Source of the DNA: Mastigias papua
Taxonomy: Eukaryota > Cnidaria > Scyphozoa > Rhizostomeae > Mastigiidae
Direction of reading: 5' to 3'
NCBI GenBank assembly: GCA_964019165.1
Contig: OZ025270.1
Coordinates: 13,406,159-13,470,158 of the forward strand
DNA length: 64,000 nucleotides
Positions 24,470 through 37,086 of this stretch are shown piece by piece. A program made the position numbers and the translations under genes. The first letter of the stretch is position 1, and each line of letters starts with the position of its first letter. The notes under the pieces are model-generated. The model was not told the origin of the DNA. It ran no database searches and saw nothing but the letters and a program-made list of their open reading frames with translations.

Positions 24470-27066
24470 ATGTTTTGGAGCTATGACACACGTACTTGTA
24501 GTGATTGTAGGCCTTGCATAGTATTGTCAGTTTTGCGACATTTAAAGCACTTTAAAGCTGTATATAGTGTAAAAACACAGACTAAGGCTAATTTGAGTAG
24601 GAAACATTGGCTAAACTACTGGCATCGGTGCAACTATAGATGTAAAAGATGTTTGGTGCATGCGATTGACGCACTTCCACTCAATTTCAATCATATAGCA
24701 GTATATGCATATATTGTGATTACTTGTGATGGGCCTAAAATACGTATGTGTGCAAAGTCTGACAATACAGCAATGACGACAGATCTGATGGTCATATGAT
24801 GTTATAAATGCTAGATTGACTGTAGAAATATGCTTAGATTATGTTTTGGAGCTCTGACACACGTACTTATAGTGATTGTAGGCCTTGCATAGTATTGTCA
24901 GTGTTGCGACATGTAAAGCACTTTAAAGCTGTATATAGTGTAAAAACACAGACTAAGGCTAATTTGAGTAGGAAACATTTGCTAAACTACTGGCATCGGT
25001 GCAACAATAGATGTAAAAGATGTTTGCTGCATGCGATTGACGCACTTCCACTCAATTTCAATCATATAGCAATATATGCATATAATGTGATTACTTGTAA
25101 TGGGCCTAAAATAAGTATGTGTGCAAAGTCTGACAATACAGCAATGACGACAGATCTGATGGTCATATGATATTATAAATGCTAGATTGACTGTAGAAAT
25201 ATGCTTAGATTATGTTTTGGAGCTATGACACACGTACATATAGTGATTGTAGGCCTTGCATAGTATTGTCAGTTTTGCGACAAGTAAAGCACTATAAAGC
25301 TGTATATAGTGTAAAAACACAGACTAAGGCTAATTTGAGTAGGAAACATTGGCTAAACTACTGGCATCGGTGCAACTATATATGTAAAATATGTTTGGTG
25401 CATGCGATTGACGCACTTCCACTCAATTTCAATCATATAGCAGTATATGCATATATTGTGATTACTTGTGATGGGCCTAAAATACGTATGTGTGCAAAGT
25501 CTGACAATACAGCAATGACGACAGATCTCATGGTCATATGATATTATAAATGCTAGATTGACTGTAGAAATATTCTTAGATTATGTTTTGGAGCTATGAC
25601 ACACGTACTTATAGTGATTGTAGGCCTTGTATAGTATTGTGAGTTTTGCGACATGTTCAGCATTTTCAAGCTGTATATAGTGTAAAAACACAGACTAAGG
25701 CTAATTTGAGTAGGAAACATTGGCTAAACTACTGGCATCGGTGCAACTATAGATGTAAAAGATGTTTGGTGCATGCGATTGACGCACTTCCACTCAATTT
25801 CAATCATATAGCAGTATATGCATATATTGTGATTACTTGTGATTGGCCTAAAATACGTATGTGTGCAAGGTCTGACAATACAGCAATGACGACAGATCTG
25901 ATGGTCATATGATATTATAAATGCTAGATTCACTGTAGAAATATGCTTAGATTATGTTTTGGAGCTATGACACACGTACTTGTAGTGATTGTAGGCCTTG
26001 CATAGTATTGTCAGTTTTGCGACATTTAAAGCACTTTAAAGCTGTATATAGTGTAAAAACACAGACTAAGGCTAATTTGAGTAGGAAACATTTGCTAAAC
26101 TACTGGCATCGGTGCAACAATAGATGTAAAAGATGTTTGCTGCATGCGATTGACGCACTTCCACTCAATTTCAATCATATAGCAATATATGCATATAATG
26201 TGATTACTTGTAATGGGCCTAAAATAAGTATGTGTGCAAAGTCTGACAATACAGCAATGACGACAGATCTGATGGTCATATGATATTATAAATGCTAGAT
26301 TGACTGTAGAAATATGGTTAGATTATGTTTTGGAGCTATGACACACGTACATATAGTGATTGTAGGCCTTGCATAGTATTGTCAGTTTTGCGACAAGTAA
26401 AGCACTATAAAGCTGTATATAGTGTAAAAACACAGACTAAGGCTAATTTGAGTAGGAAACATTGGCTAAACTACTGGCATCGGTGCAACTATATATGTAA
26501 AATATGTTTGGTGCATGCGATTGACGCACTTCCACTCAATTTCAATCATATAGCAGTATATGCATATATTGTGATTACTTGTGATGGGCCTAAAATACGT
26601 ATGTGTGCAAAGTCTGACAATACAGCAATGACGACAGATCTCATGGTCATATGATATTATAAATGCTAGATTGACTGTAGAAATATGCTTAGATTATGTT
26701 TTGGAGCTATGACACACGTACTTATAGTGATTGTAGGCCTTGTATAGTATTGTGAGTTTTGCGACATGTTCAGCATTTTCAAGCTGTACATAGTGTAAAA
26801 ACACAGACTAAGGCTAATTTGAGTAGGAAACATTGGCTAAACTACTGGCATCGGTGCAACTATAGATGTAAAAGATGTTTGGTGCATGCGATTGACGCAC
26901 TTCCACTCAATTTCAATCATATAGCAGTATATGCATATATTGTGATTACTTGTGATTGGCCTAAAATACGTATGTGTGCAAGGTCTGACAATACAGCAAT
27001 GACGACAGATCTGATGGTCATATGATATTATAAATGCTAGATTCACTGTAGAAATATGCTTAGATT
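24470..27066 (+). repeat. Three-monomer higher-order repeat (1113 bp)
   Basis: Monomers 25212 and 25583 match 26325 and 26696 at an offset of exactly 1113 bp. Their markers are GTACATATAG with ACAAGTAAAGCACTATAAAG in the first, and GTGAGTTTTGCGACATGTTC with TGATTGGCC in the second. Monomer 25954 completes the unit and is a hybrid of the head of 24470 and the body of 24841. Confidence 0.92.
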
Positions 27067-30000
27067 ATGTTTTGGAGCTATGACACACGTACTTATAGTG
27101 ATTGTAGGCCTTGCATAGTATTGTCAGTTTTGCGACATGTAAAGCACTTTAAAGCTGTATATAGTGTAAATACACAGACTAAGGCTAATTTGAGTAGGAA
27201 ACATTGGCTAAACTACTGGCATCGGTGCAACTATAGATGTAAAAGATGTTTGGTGCATGCGATTCACGCACTTCCACTCAATTTCAATCATATAGCAGTA
27301 TATGCATATAATGTGATTACTTGTAATGGGCCTAAAATAAGTATGTGTGCAAGGTCTGACAATACAGCAATGACGACAGATCTGATGGTCATATGATATT
27401 ATAAATGCTAGATTGACTGTAGAAATATGCTTAGATTATGTTTTGGAGCTATGACACACGTACTTATAGTGATTGTAGGCCTTGCATAGTATTGTCAGTT
27501 TTGCGACATGTAAAGCACTTTAAAGCTGTATATAGTGTAAAAACACAGACTAAGGCTAATTTGAGTAGGAAACATTTGCTAAGCTACTGGCATCGGTGCA
27601 ACAATAGATGTAAAAGATGTTTGCTGCATACGATTGACGCACTTCCACTCAATTTCAATCATATAGCAATATATGCATATAATGTGATTACTTGTAATGG
27701 GCCTAAAATAAGTATGTGTGCAAAGTCTGACAATACAGCAATGACGACAGATCTGATGGTCATATGATATTATAAATGCTAGATTGACTGTAGAAATATG
27801 CTTAGATTATGTGTTGGAGCTATGACACACGTACTTATAGTGATTGTCGGCCTTGCATAGTATTGTCAGTTTTGCGACATGTAAAGCACTTTAAAGCTGT
27901 ATATAGTGTAAAACCACAGACTAAGGCTAATTTGAGTAGGAAACATTGGCTAAACTACTGGCATCGGTGCAACTATAGATGTAAAAGATGTTTGGTGCAT
28001 GCGATTGACGCACTTCCACTCAATTTCAATCATATAGCAGTATATGCATATATTGTGATTACTTGTGATGGGCCTCAACTACGTATGTGTGCAAAGTCTG
28101 ACAATACAGCAATGACGACAGATCTGATGGTCATATGATATTATAAATGCTAGAGATTGACTGTAGAAATATGCTTAGATTATGATTTGTAGCTTTGAGA
28201 CACGTACTTATAGTGAGTGTAGGCCTTGCATAGTATTGTCAGGTTTGCGACATGTCAAGCACTTTAATGCTATATATAGTGTAAAAACACAGACTAAGGC
28301 TAATTTGAGTAGGAAACATTTTCTAAACTACTGGCATCGGTGCAACTATAGATGTAAAAGATGTTTGGTGCATGCGATTGACGCACTTCCACTCAACGTC
28401 AATCATATAGCAGTATATGCATATATTGTGATTACTTGTGATGGGCATAAAATACGTATGTGTGCAAAGTCTGACAATACAGCAATGACGACAGATCTCA
28501 TGGTCATATGATATTAAAAATGCTAGATTGACTGTAGAAATATGCTTAGATTATGTTTTGGAGCTATGACACACGTACTTATAGTGATTGTAGGCCTTGC
28601 ATAGTGTTGTCAGTTTTGCGACATGTAAAGCACTGTAAAGCTCTATATAGTGTAAAAACACATACTAAGGCTAATTTGAGTAGGAAACATTGGCTAAACT
28701 AATGGCATCGGTGCAACTATAGATGTAAAAGATGTTTGGTGCATGCGATTGACGCACTTCCACTCAATTTCAATCATATAGCAGTATATGCATATATTGT
28801 GATTACTTTTGATTGGCCTAAAATACGTATGTGTGCAAAGTCTGACAATACAGCAATGACGACAGATCTGATGGTCATATGATATTATAAATGCTAGATT
28901 GACTGTAGAAATATGCTTAGATTATGATTTGGAGCTTTGACACACGTACTTATAGTGATTGTAGGCCTTGCATAGTATTGTCAGTTTTGCGACATGTAAA
29001 GCACTTTACAGCTGTATATAGTGTAACAACACAGACTAAGGCTAATTTGAGTAGAAACATTGGCTAAACTACTGGCATCGGTGCAACTATAGATGTAAAA
29101 GATGTTTGGTGCATGCGATTGACACACTTTCACTCAATTTCAATCATATAGCAGTATATGCATATATTGTGATTACTTGTAATTGTCCTAAAATACGTTT
29201 GTGTGCAAAGTCTGACAATACAGCAATGACGACAGATCTGATGGTCATATGATATTATAAATGCTAGATTCACTGTAGAAATATGCTTAGATTATGTTTA
29301 GGAGCTATGACACACGTACTTATAGTGATTGTAGGCCTTGCATAGTATTGTCAGTTTTCCGACATGTAAAGCACTTTAAAGCTATATATAGTGTAAAAAC
29401 ACAGACTAAGGCTAATTTGAGTAGGAAACATTGGCTAAACTACTGGCATCGGTGCAACTATAGATGTAAAAGATGTTTGGTGCATGCGATTGACGCACTT
29501 CCACTCAATTTCAATCCTATAGCAGTATATGCATATAATGTGATTACTTGTGATGGGCCTAAAATACGTATGTGTGCAAAGTCTGACAATACAGCAATGA
29601 CGACAGATCTGATGGTCATATGATATTAAAAATGCTAGATTGACTGTAGAAATATGCTTAGATTATGTTTTGGAGCTATGACACACGTACTTATAGTGAT
29701 TGTAGGCCTTGCATAGTATTGTCATTTTTGCGACATGTAAAGCACTTTAAAGCTGTATATATTGTAAAAACACAGACTAAGGCTAATTTGAGTAGGAAAC
29801 ATTTGCTAAACTACTGGCATCGGTGCAACTATAGATGTAAAAGATGTATGGTGCATGCGATTGACGCACTTCCACTCAATTTCAATCATATAGCAGTATA
29901 TGCATATAATGTGATTACTTGTAATGGGCCTAAAATACGTATGTGTGCAAGGTCTGACAATACAGCAATGACGACAGATCTGATGGTCATATGATATTAT

Positions 30001-31519
30001 AAATGCTAGATTGACTGTAGAAATATGCTTAGATTATGTTTTGGAGCTATGACACACCTACTTATAGTGATTGTAGGCCTTGCATAGTATTGTCAGTTTT
30101 GCGACATGTAAAGCACTTTAAAGCTGTATATAGTGTAAACACACAGACTAAGTCTAATTTGAGTAGGAAACATTGGCTAAACTACTGGTATCGGTGCAAC
30201 TATAGATGTAAAAGATGTTTGGTGCATGCGATTGACGCACTTCCACTCAATTTCAATCATATAGCAGTATATGCATATATTGTGATTACTTGTGATTGGC
30301 CTAAAATACGTTTGTGTGCAAAGTCTGACAATACAGCAATGACGACAGATCTGATGGTCATATGATATTATAAATGCTAGATTCACTGTAGAAATATGCT
30401 TAGATTATGTGTAGGAGCTATGACACACGTACTTATAGTGATTGTAGGCCTTGCATAGTATTGTCAGTTTTGCGACATGTAAAGCACTTTAAAGCTATAT
30501 ATAGTGTAAAACCACAGACTAAGGCTAATTTGAGTAGGAAACATTGGCTAAACTACTGGCATCGGTGCAACTATAGATGTAAAAGATGTTTGGTGCATGC
30601 GATTGACGCACTTCCACTCAATTTCAATCATATAGCAGTATATGCATATATTGTGATTACTTGTGATGGGCCTAAAATACGTATGTGTGCAAAGTCTGAC
30701 AATACAGCAATGACGACAGATCTGATGGTCATATGATATTAAAAGTGCTAGATTGACTGTAGAAATATGCTTAGATTATGTTTTGGAGCTATGACACACG
30801 TACTTATAGTGAGTGTAGGCCTTGCATATTATTGTTTGTTTTGCGACATGTAAAGCACTTTAAAGCTGTATATAGTGTAAAAACACAGACTAAGGCTAAT
30901 TTGAGTAGGAGACATTGGCTAAACAACTGGCATCGGTGCAACTATAGATGTAAAAGATGTATGGTGCATGCGATTGACGCACTTCCACTCAATTTCAATC
31001 ATATAGCAGTATATGCATATAATGTGATTACTTGTAATGGGCATAAAAAAAGTGTGTGTGCAAAGTCTGACAATACAGCAATGACGATAGATCTGATGGT
31101 CATATGATATTATAAATGCTAGATTGACTGTAGAAATATGCTTAGATTATGTTTTGGAGCTATGACACACGTACTTGTAGTGATTGTAGGCCTTGCATAG
31201 TATTGTCAGTTGTGCGACATTTAAAGCACTTTAAAGCTGTATATAGTGTAAAAACACAGACTAAGGCTAATTTGAGTAGGAAACATTGGCTAAACTACTG
31301 GCATCGGTGTAACTATAGATGTAAAAGATGTTTGGTGCATGCGATTGACGCACTTCCACTCAATTTCAATCATATAGCAGTATATGCATATATTGTGATT
31401 ACTTGTGATGGGCCTAAAATAAGTATGTGTGCAAAGTCTGACAATACAGCAATGACGACAGATCTGATGGTCATATGATATTATAAATGCTAGATTGACT
31501 GTAGAAATATGCTTAGATT
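27067..31519 (+). repeat. Satellite block shared with 37.5-40.0, 42.7-45.2 and 47.5-49.3 kb
   Basis: The order of monomers 27067, 27438, 27809, 28182 recurs at 37458, 37829, 38200, 38573 (offset 10391 bp, 28 monomers plus 3 bp) and again at 42655-43770. Markers are GATTCACGC, the CATTTGCTAAGC/AACAATAG variant, CCTCAACTACG and TCAACGTCAATC. Monomers 29294-30778 recur at 47483-48967 (offset 18189 bp). Monomers 28553 and 28924 lack the 109-codon ORF. The first has AATGG for ACTGG in the core and so an in-frame stop; the second has a one-base deletion (GTAGAAAC). Confidence 0.85.
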
Positions 31520-31849
31520 ATGATTTGGAGCTTTGAGACACGTACTTATAGTGAGTGTAGGCCTTGCATAGTATTGTCAGTTCTCCGACATGTAAAGCAC
31601 TTTAAAGCTCTATATAGTGTAAAAACACAGACTAAGGCTAATTTGAGTAGGAAACATTGGCTAAACTACTGGCATCGGTGCAACTATAGATGTAAAAGAT
31701 GTTTGGTGCATGCGATTGACGCACTTCCACTCAATTTCAATCATATAGCAGTATATGCATATAATGTGATTACTTGTGATGGGCCTAAAATACGTATGTG
31801 TGCAAAGTCTGACAATACAGCAATGACGACAGATCTGATGGTCATATGA
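31520..31849 (+). other. Recurrent 109-codon ORF of the satellite (example copy)
   Basis: ATG to TGA, 109 residues in a 371-bp unit. I count about 126 of roughly 162 full-length monomers with this ORF intact. Two more (1833 and 5920) read through the lost stop, and about 33 lose the first ATG, gain a stop or are frameshifted. The product would contain a Cys/His-rich stretch (YWHRCNYRCKRCL, residues 50-62) matching no zinc finger I know. Because 371 is not a multiple of three, successive copies are in different frames and cannot form one polyprotein. No promoter, splice or export signal is evident. I regard it as a possible but unproven coding unit. Confidence 0.3.
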
Positions 31850-31890
31850 TATTATAAATGCTAGATTGACTGTAGAAATATGCTTAGATT
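31520..31890 (+). repeat. Reference satellite monomer (371 bp)
   Basis: A copy close to the apparent consensus, useful as a yardstick. Numbering from its ATG: positions 1-95 and about 262-300 vary most between copies; about 127-245 is nearly invariant; 300-371 is mostly conserved. Each unit carries short palindromes: TATATGCATATA (31752-31763 here), TCATATGA near the end of the ORF, GCATGC in the core, and in many copies CTATATATAG near position 90. AGATCT and ATGCAT are present in nearly every monomer. Confidence 0.9.
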
Positions 31891-33745
31891 ATGATTTGGT
31901 GCTTGGAGACACGTACTTATAGTGATTGTAGGCCTTGCATAGTATTGTCAGTTATGCGACATGGAAAGCACTTTAAAGCTCTATATAGTGTAAAAACACA
32001 AACTAAGGCTAATTTGAGTAGGAAACATTGGCTAAACTACTGGCATCGGTGCAACTATAGATGTAAAAGATGTTTGGTGCTTGGGATTGACGCGCTTCCA
32101 CTCAATTTCAATCATATAGCAGTATATGCATATATTGTGATTACTTGTGATGGGCCTACAATACGTATGTGTGCAAAGTCTGACAATACAGCAATGACGA
32201 CAGATCTGATGGTCATATGATATTATAAATGCTAGATTGACTGTAGAAATATGCTTAGATTATGATTTGGAACTTTGAGACACGTACTTATAATGAGTGT
32301 AGGCCTAGCATAGTATTGTCAGTTTTCCGACATGTAAAGCACTTTAATGCTATATATAGTGTAAAAACACAGACTAAGGCTAATTTGAGTAGGAAACATT
32401 GGCTAAACTACTGGCATCGGTGCAACTATAGATGTAAAAGATGTTTGGTGCATGCGATTGACGCACTTCCACTCAATTTCAATCATATAGCAGTATATGC
32501 ATATAATGTGATTACTTGTGATGGGCCTAAGATAAGTATGTGTGCAAAGTCTGACAATACAGCAATGACGACAGATCTGATGGTCATATGATATTATAAA
32601 TGCTAGATTGACTGTAGAAATTTGCTTAGAGTATGATGTGGTGCTTGGAGACACGTACTTATAGTGATTGTAGGCCTTGCATAGTATTGTCAGGTTTGCG
32701 ACATGTAAAGCACTTTAAAGCTCTATATAGTGTAAAAACACAGACTACGGCTAATTTGAGTAGGAAACATTGGCTAAACTACTGGCATCGGTGCAACTAT
32801 AGATGTAAAAGATGTTTGGTGCATGCGATTGACGCACTTCCACTCAATTTCAATCATATAGCAGTATATGCATATATTGTGATTACTTGTGATGGGCCTA
32901 AAATACGTATGTGTGGAAAGTCTAACAATACAGCAATGACGACAGATCTGATGGTCATATGATATTATAAATGCTAGATTGACTGTAGAAATATGGTTAG
33001 ATTATGTTTTGGAGCTATGACACACGTACTTATAGTGATTGTAGGCCTTGCATAGTATTGTCAGTTTTGCGATATGTAAAGTACTTTAAAGCTATATATG
33101 GTGTAAAAACACAGACTAAGGCTAATTTGAGTAGGAAACATTGGCTAAACTACTGGCATCGGTGCAACTATAGATGTAAAAGATGTTTGGTGCATGCGAT
33201 TGACGCACTTCCAATCAATCTTAATCATATAGCAGTATATGCATATAATGTGATTACTTGTTATGGGCATAAAACACGTATGTGTGCAAAGTCTGACAAT
33301 ACAGCAATGACGACAGATCTGATGGTCATATGATATTATAAATGCTAGATTGACTGTAGAAATATGCTTAGATTATGATTTGAAACTTTGAGACACCTAC
33401 TTATAGTGAGTGTAGGCCTAGCATAGTATTGTCAGTTTTCCGACATGTAAAGCACTTTAATGCTATATATAGTGTAAAAACACAGACTAAGGCTAATTTG
33501 AGTAGGAAACATTGGCTAAACTACTGGCATCGGTGCAACTATAGATGTAAAAGATGTTTGGTGCATGCGATTGACGCACTTCCACTCAATTTCAATCATA
33601 TAGCAGTATATGCATATAATGTGATTACTTGTAATGGGCATAAAAAAAGTGTGTGTGCAAAGTCTGACAATACAGCAATGACGATAGATCTGATGGTCAT
33701 ATGATATTATAAATGCTAGATTGACTGTAGAAATATGCTTAGATT

Positions 33746-36700
33746 ATGTTTTGGAGCTATGACACACGTACTTATAGTGATTGTAGGCCTTGCATAGTAT
33801 TGTCAGGTTTGCGACATGTAAAGCACTTTAAAGCTCTTTATAGTGTAAAAACACAGACTAAGGCTAATTTGAGTAGGAAACATTGGCTAAACTACTGGCA
33901 TCGGTGCAACTATAGATGTAAAAGATGTTTGGTGCATGCGATTGACGCACTTCCACTCAATTTCAATCATATAGCAGTATATGCATATATTGTGATTACT
34001 TGTGATGGGCCTAAACTACGTATGTGTGCAAAGTCTGACAATACAGCAATGACGACAGATCTGATTGTCATATGATATTATAAATGCTAGATTGACTGTA
34101 GAAATATGCTTAGATTATGATTTGGAGCTTTGAGACACGTACTTATAGTGAGTGTAGGCCTAGCATAGTATTGTCAGTTTCCCGACATGTAAAGCACTTT
34201 AAAGCTGTATATAGTGTAAAAACACAGACTAAGGCTAATTTGAGTAGGAAACATTGGCTAAACTACTGGCATCGGTGCAACTATAGATGTAAAAGATGTT
34301 TGGTGCATGCGATTGACGCACTTCCACTCAATTTCAATCATATAGCTGTATATGCATATATTGTGATTACTTGTGATGGGCATAAAACACGTATGTGTGC
34401 AAAGTCTGACAATACAGCAATGACGACAGATCTGATGGTCATATGATATTATAAATGCTAGATTGACTGTAGAAATATGCTTAGATTATGATTTCGAGCT
34501 TTGAGACACGTACTTATAGTGAGTGTAGGCCTTGCATAGTATTGTCAGGTTTGCGACATGTAAAGCACTTTAAAGCTCTTTATAGTGTAAAAACACAGAC
34601 TAAGGCTAATTTGAGTAGGAAACATTGGCTAAACTACTGGCATCGGTGCAACTATAGATGTAAAAGATGTTTGGTGCATGCGATTGACGCACTTCCACTC
34701 AATTTCAATCATATAGCAGTATATGCATATATTGTGATTACTTGTGATGGGCCTAAAATACGTATGTGTGCAAAGTCTGACAATACAGCAATGACGACAG
34801 ATCTGATGGTCATATGATATTATAAATGCTAGATTGACTGTAGAAATATGGTTAGATTATGTTTTGGAGCTATGACACACGTACTTATAGTGATTGTAGG
34901 CCTTGCATAGTATTGTCAGTTTTGCGACATGTAAAGCACTTTAAAGCTGTATATAGTGTAAAAACACAGACTAAGGCTAATTTGAGTAGGAAACATTGGC
35001 TAAACTACTGGCATCGGTGCAACTATAGATGTAAAAGATGTTTGGTGCATGCGATTGACGCACTTCCACTCAATTTCAATCATATAGCAGTATATGCATA
35101 TATTGTGATTACTTGTGATGGGCCTAAACTACGTATGTGTGCAAAGTCTGACAATACAGCAATGACGACAGATCTGATGGTCATATGATATTATAAATGC
35201 TAGAGATGGACTGTAGAAATATGCTTAGATTATGATTTCGAGCTTTGAGACACGTACTTATAGTGAGTGTAGGCCTTGCATAGTATTGTCAGGTTTGCGA
35301 CATGTAAAGCACTTTAAAGCTCTTTATAGTGTAAAAACACAGACTAAGGCTAATTTGAGTAGGAAACATTGGCTAAACTACTGGCATCGGTGCAACTATA
35401 GATGTAAAAGATGTTTGGTGCATGCGATTGACGCACTTCCACTCAATTTCAATCATATAGCAGTATATGCATATATTGTGATTACTTGTGATGGGCCTAA
35501 AATACGTATGTGTGCAAAGTCTGACAATACAGCAATGACGACAGATCTGATGGTCATATGATATTATAAATGCTAGATTGACTGTAGAAATATGGTTAGA
35601 TTATGTTTTGGAGCTATGACACACGTACTTATAGTGATTGTAGGCCTTGCATAGTATTGTCAGTTTTGCGACATGTAAAGCACTTTAAAGCTGTATATAG
35701 TGTAAAAACACAGACTAAGGCTAATTTGAGTAGGAAACATTGGCTAAACTACTGGCATCGGTGCAACTATAGATGTAAAAGATGTTTGGTGCATGCGATT
35801 GACGCACTTCCACTCAATTTCAATCATATAGCAGTATATGCATATATTGTGATTACTTGTGATGGGCCTGAAATACGTATCTGTGCAAAGTCTGACAATA
35901 CAGCAATGACGACAGATCCGATGGTCATATGATATTATAAATGCTAGATTGACTGTAGAAATATGCTTAGATTATGTTTTGGAGCTATGACACACCTACT
36001 TATAGTGATTGTAGGCCTTGTATAGTATTGTCAGTTTTGCGACATGTACAGCATTTTCAAGCTGTATATAGTGTAAAAACACAGACTAAGGCTAATTTGA
36101 GTAGGAAACATTGGCTAAACTACTGGCATCGGTGCAACTATAGATGTAAAAGATGTTTGGTGCATGCGATTGACGCACTTCCACTCAATTTCAATCATAT
36201 AGCAGTATATGCATATATTGTGATTACTTGTGATGGGCCTAAAATACGTATGTGTCCAAAGTCCGACAATACAGCAATGACGACAGATCTGATGGTCATA
36301 TGATATTATACATGCTAGATTGACTGTAGAAATATGCTTAGATTATGATTTGGAGCTTTGAGACACGTACTTATAGTGAGTGTAGGCCTAGCATAGTATT
36401 GTCAGTTTCCCGACATGTAAAGCACTTTAAAGCTGTATATAGTGTAAAAACACAGACTAAGGCTAATTTCAGTAGGAAACATTGGCTAAACTACTGGCAT
36501 CGGTGCAACTATAGATGTAAAGGATGTTTGGTGCATGCGATTGACGCACTTCCACTCAATTTCAATCATATAGCTGTATATGCATATATTGTGATTACTT
36601 GTGATGGGCATAAAACACGTATGTGTGCAAAGTCTGACAATACAGCAATGACGACAGATCTGATGGTCATATGATATTATAAATGCTAGATTGACTGTAG

Positions 36701-37086
36701 AAATATGCTTAGATTATGTTTTGGAGCTATGACACACGTACTTATAGTGATGGTAGTCCTTGCATAGTATTGTCAGTTTCCCGACATGTAAACCACTTTA
36801 AAGCTGTATATAGTGTAAAAACACAGACTAAGGCTAATTTGAGTAGGAAACATTGGCTAAACTACTGGCATCGGTGCAACTATAGATGTAAAAGATGTTT
36901 GGTGCATGCGATTGACGCACTTCCACTCAATTTCAATCATATAGCAGTATATGCATATATTGTGATTACTTGTGATGGGCCTGACATACGTATCTGTGCA
37001 AAGTCTGACAATACAGCAATGACGACAGATCCGATGGTCATATGATATTATAAATGCTAGATTGACTGTGGAAATATGCTTAGATT
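33746..37086 (+). repeat. Reprise of the five-type repeat
   Basis: Monomers 34117 (c), 34488 (e), 34859 (a/d-like), 35232 (e), 35603 (a), 35974 (b), 36345 (c). The run e-a-b-c at 35232-36715 corresponds to 22986-24469, 12246 bp earlier (33 monomers plus 3 bp from 2-bp and 1-bp indels). Monomer 36716 is a variant of type a with GATGGTAGTCC and CCTGACATACG. Confidence 0.85.

Larger units (their letters stand above)
31520..33745 (+). repeat. Displaced block of left-domain monomer types
   Basis: Six monomers resemble the 8-19 kb domain rather than their neighbours. Monomer 31520 shares GTTCTCCGAC with 10001 and 15195. Monomer 31891 shares GTTATGCGACATGG with 8146 and 13340. Monomer 32262 begins like 8517 and 13711 (ATTTGGAACTTTG, ATAATGAG) but ends like 17421 (CCTAAGATAAG). 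Monomers 32633, 33004 and 33375 match 17792, 18163 and 18905, with 18534 absent. Confidence 0.85.
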
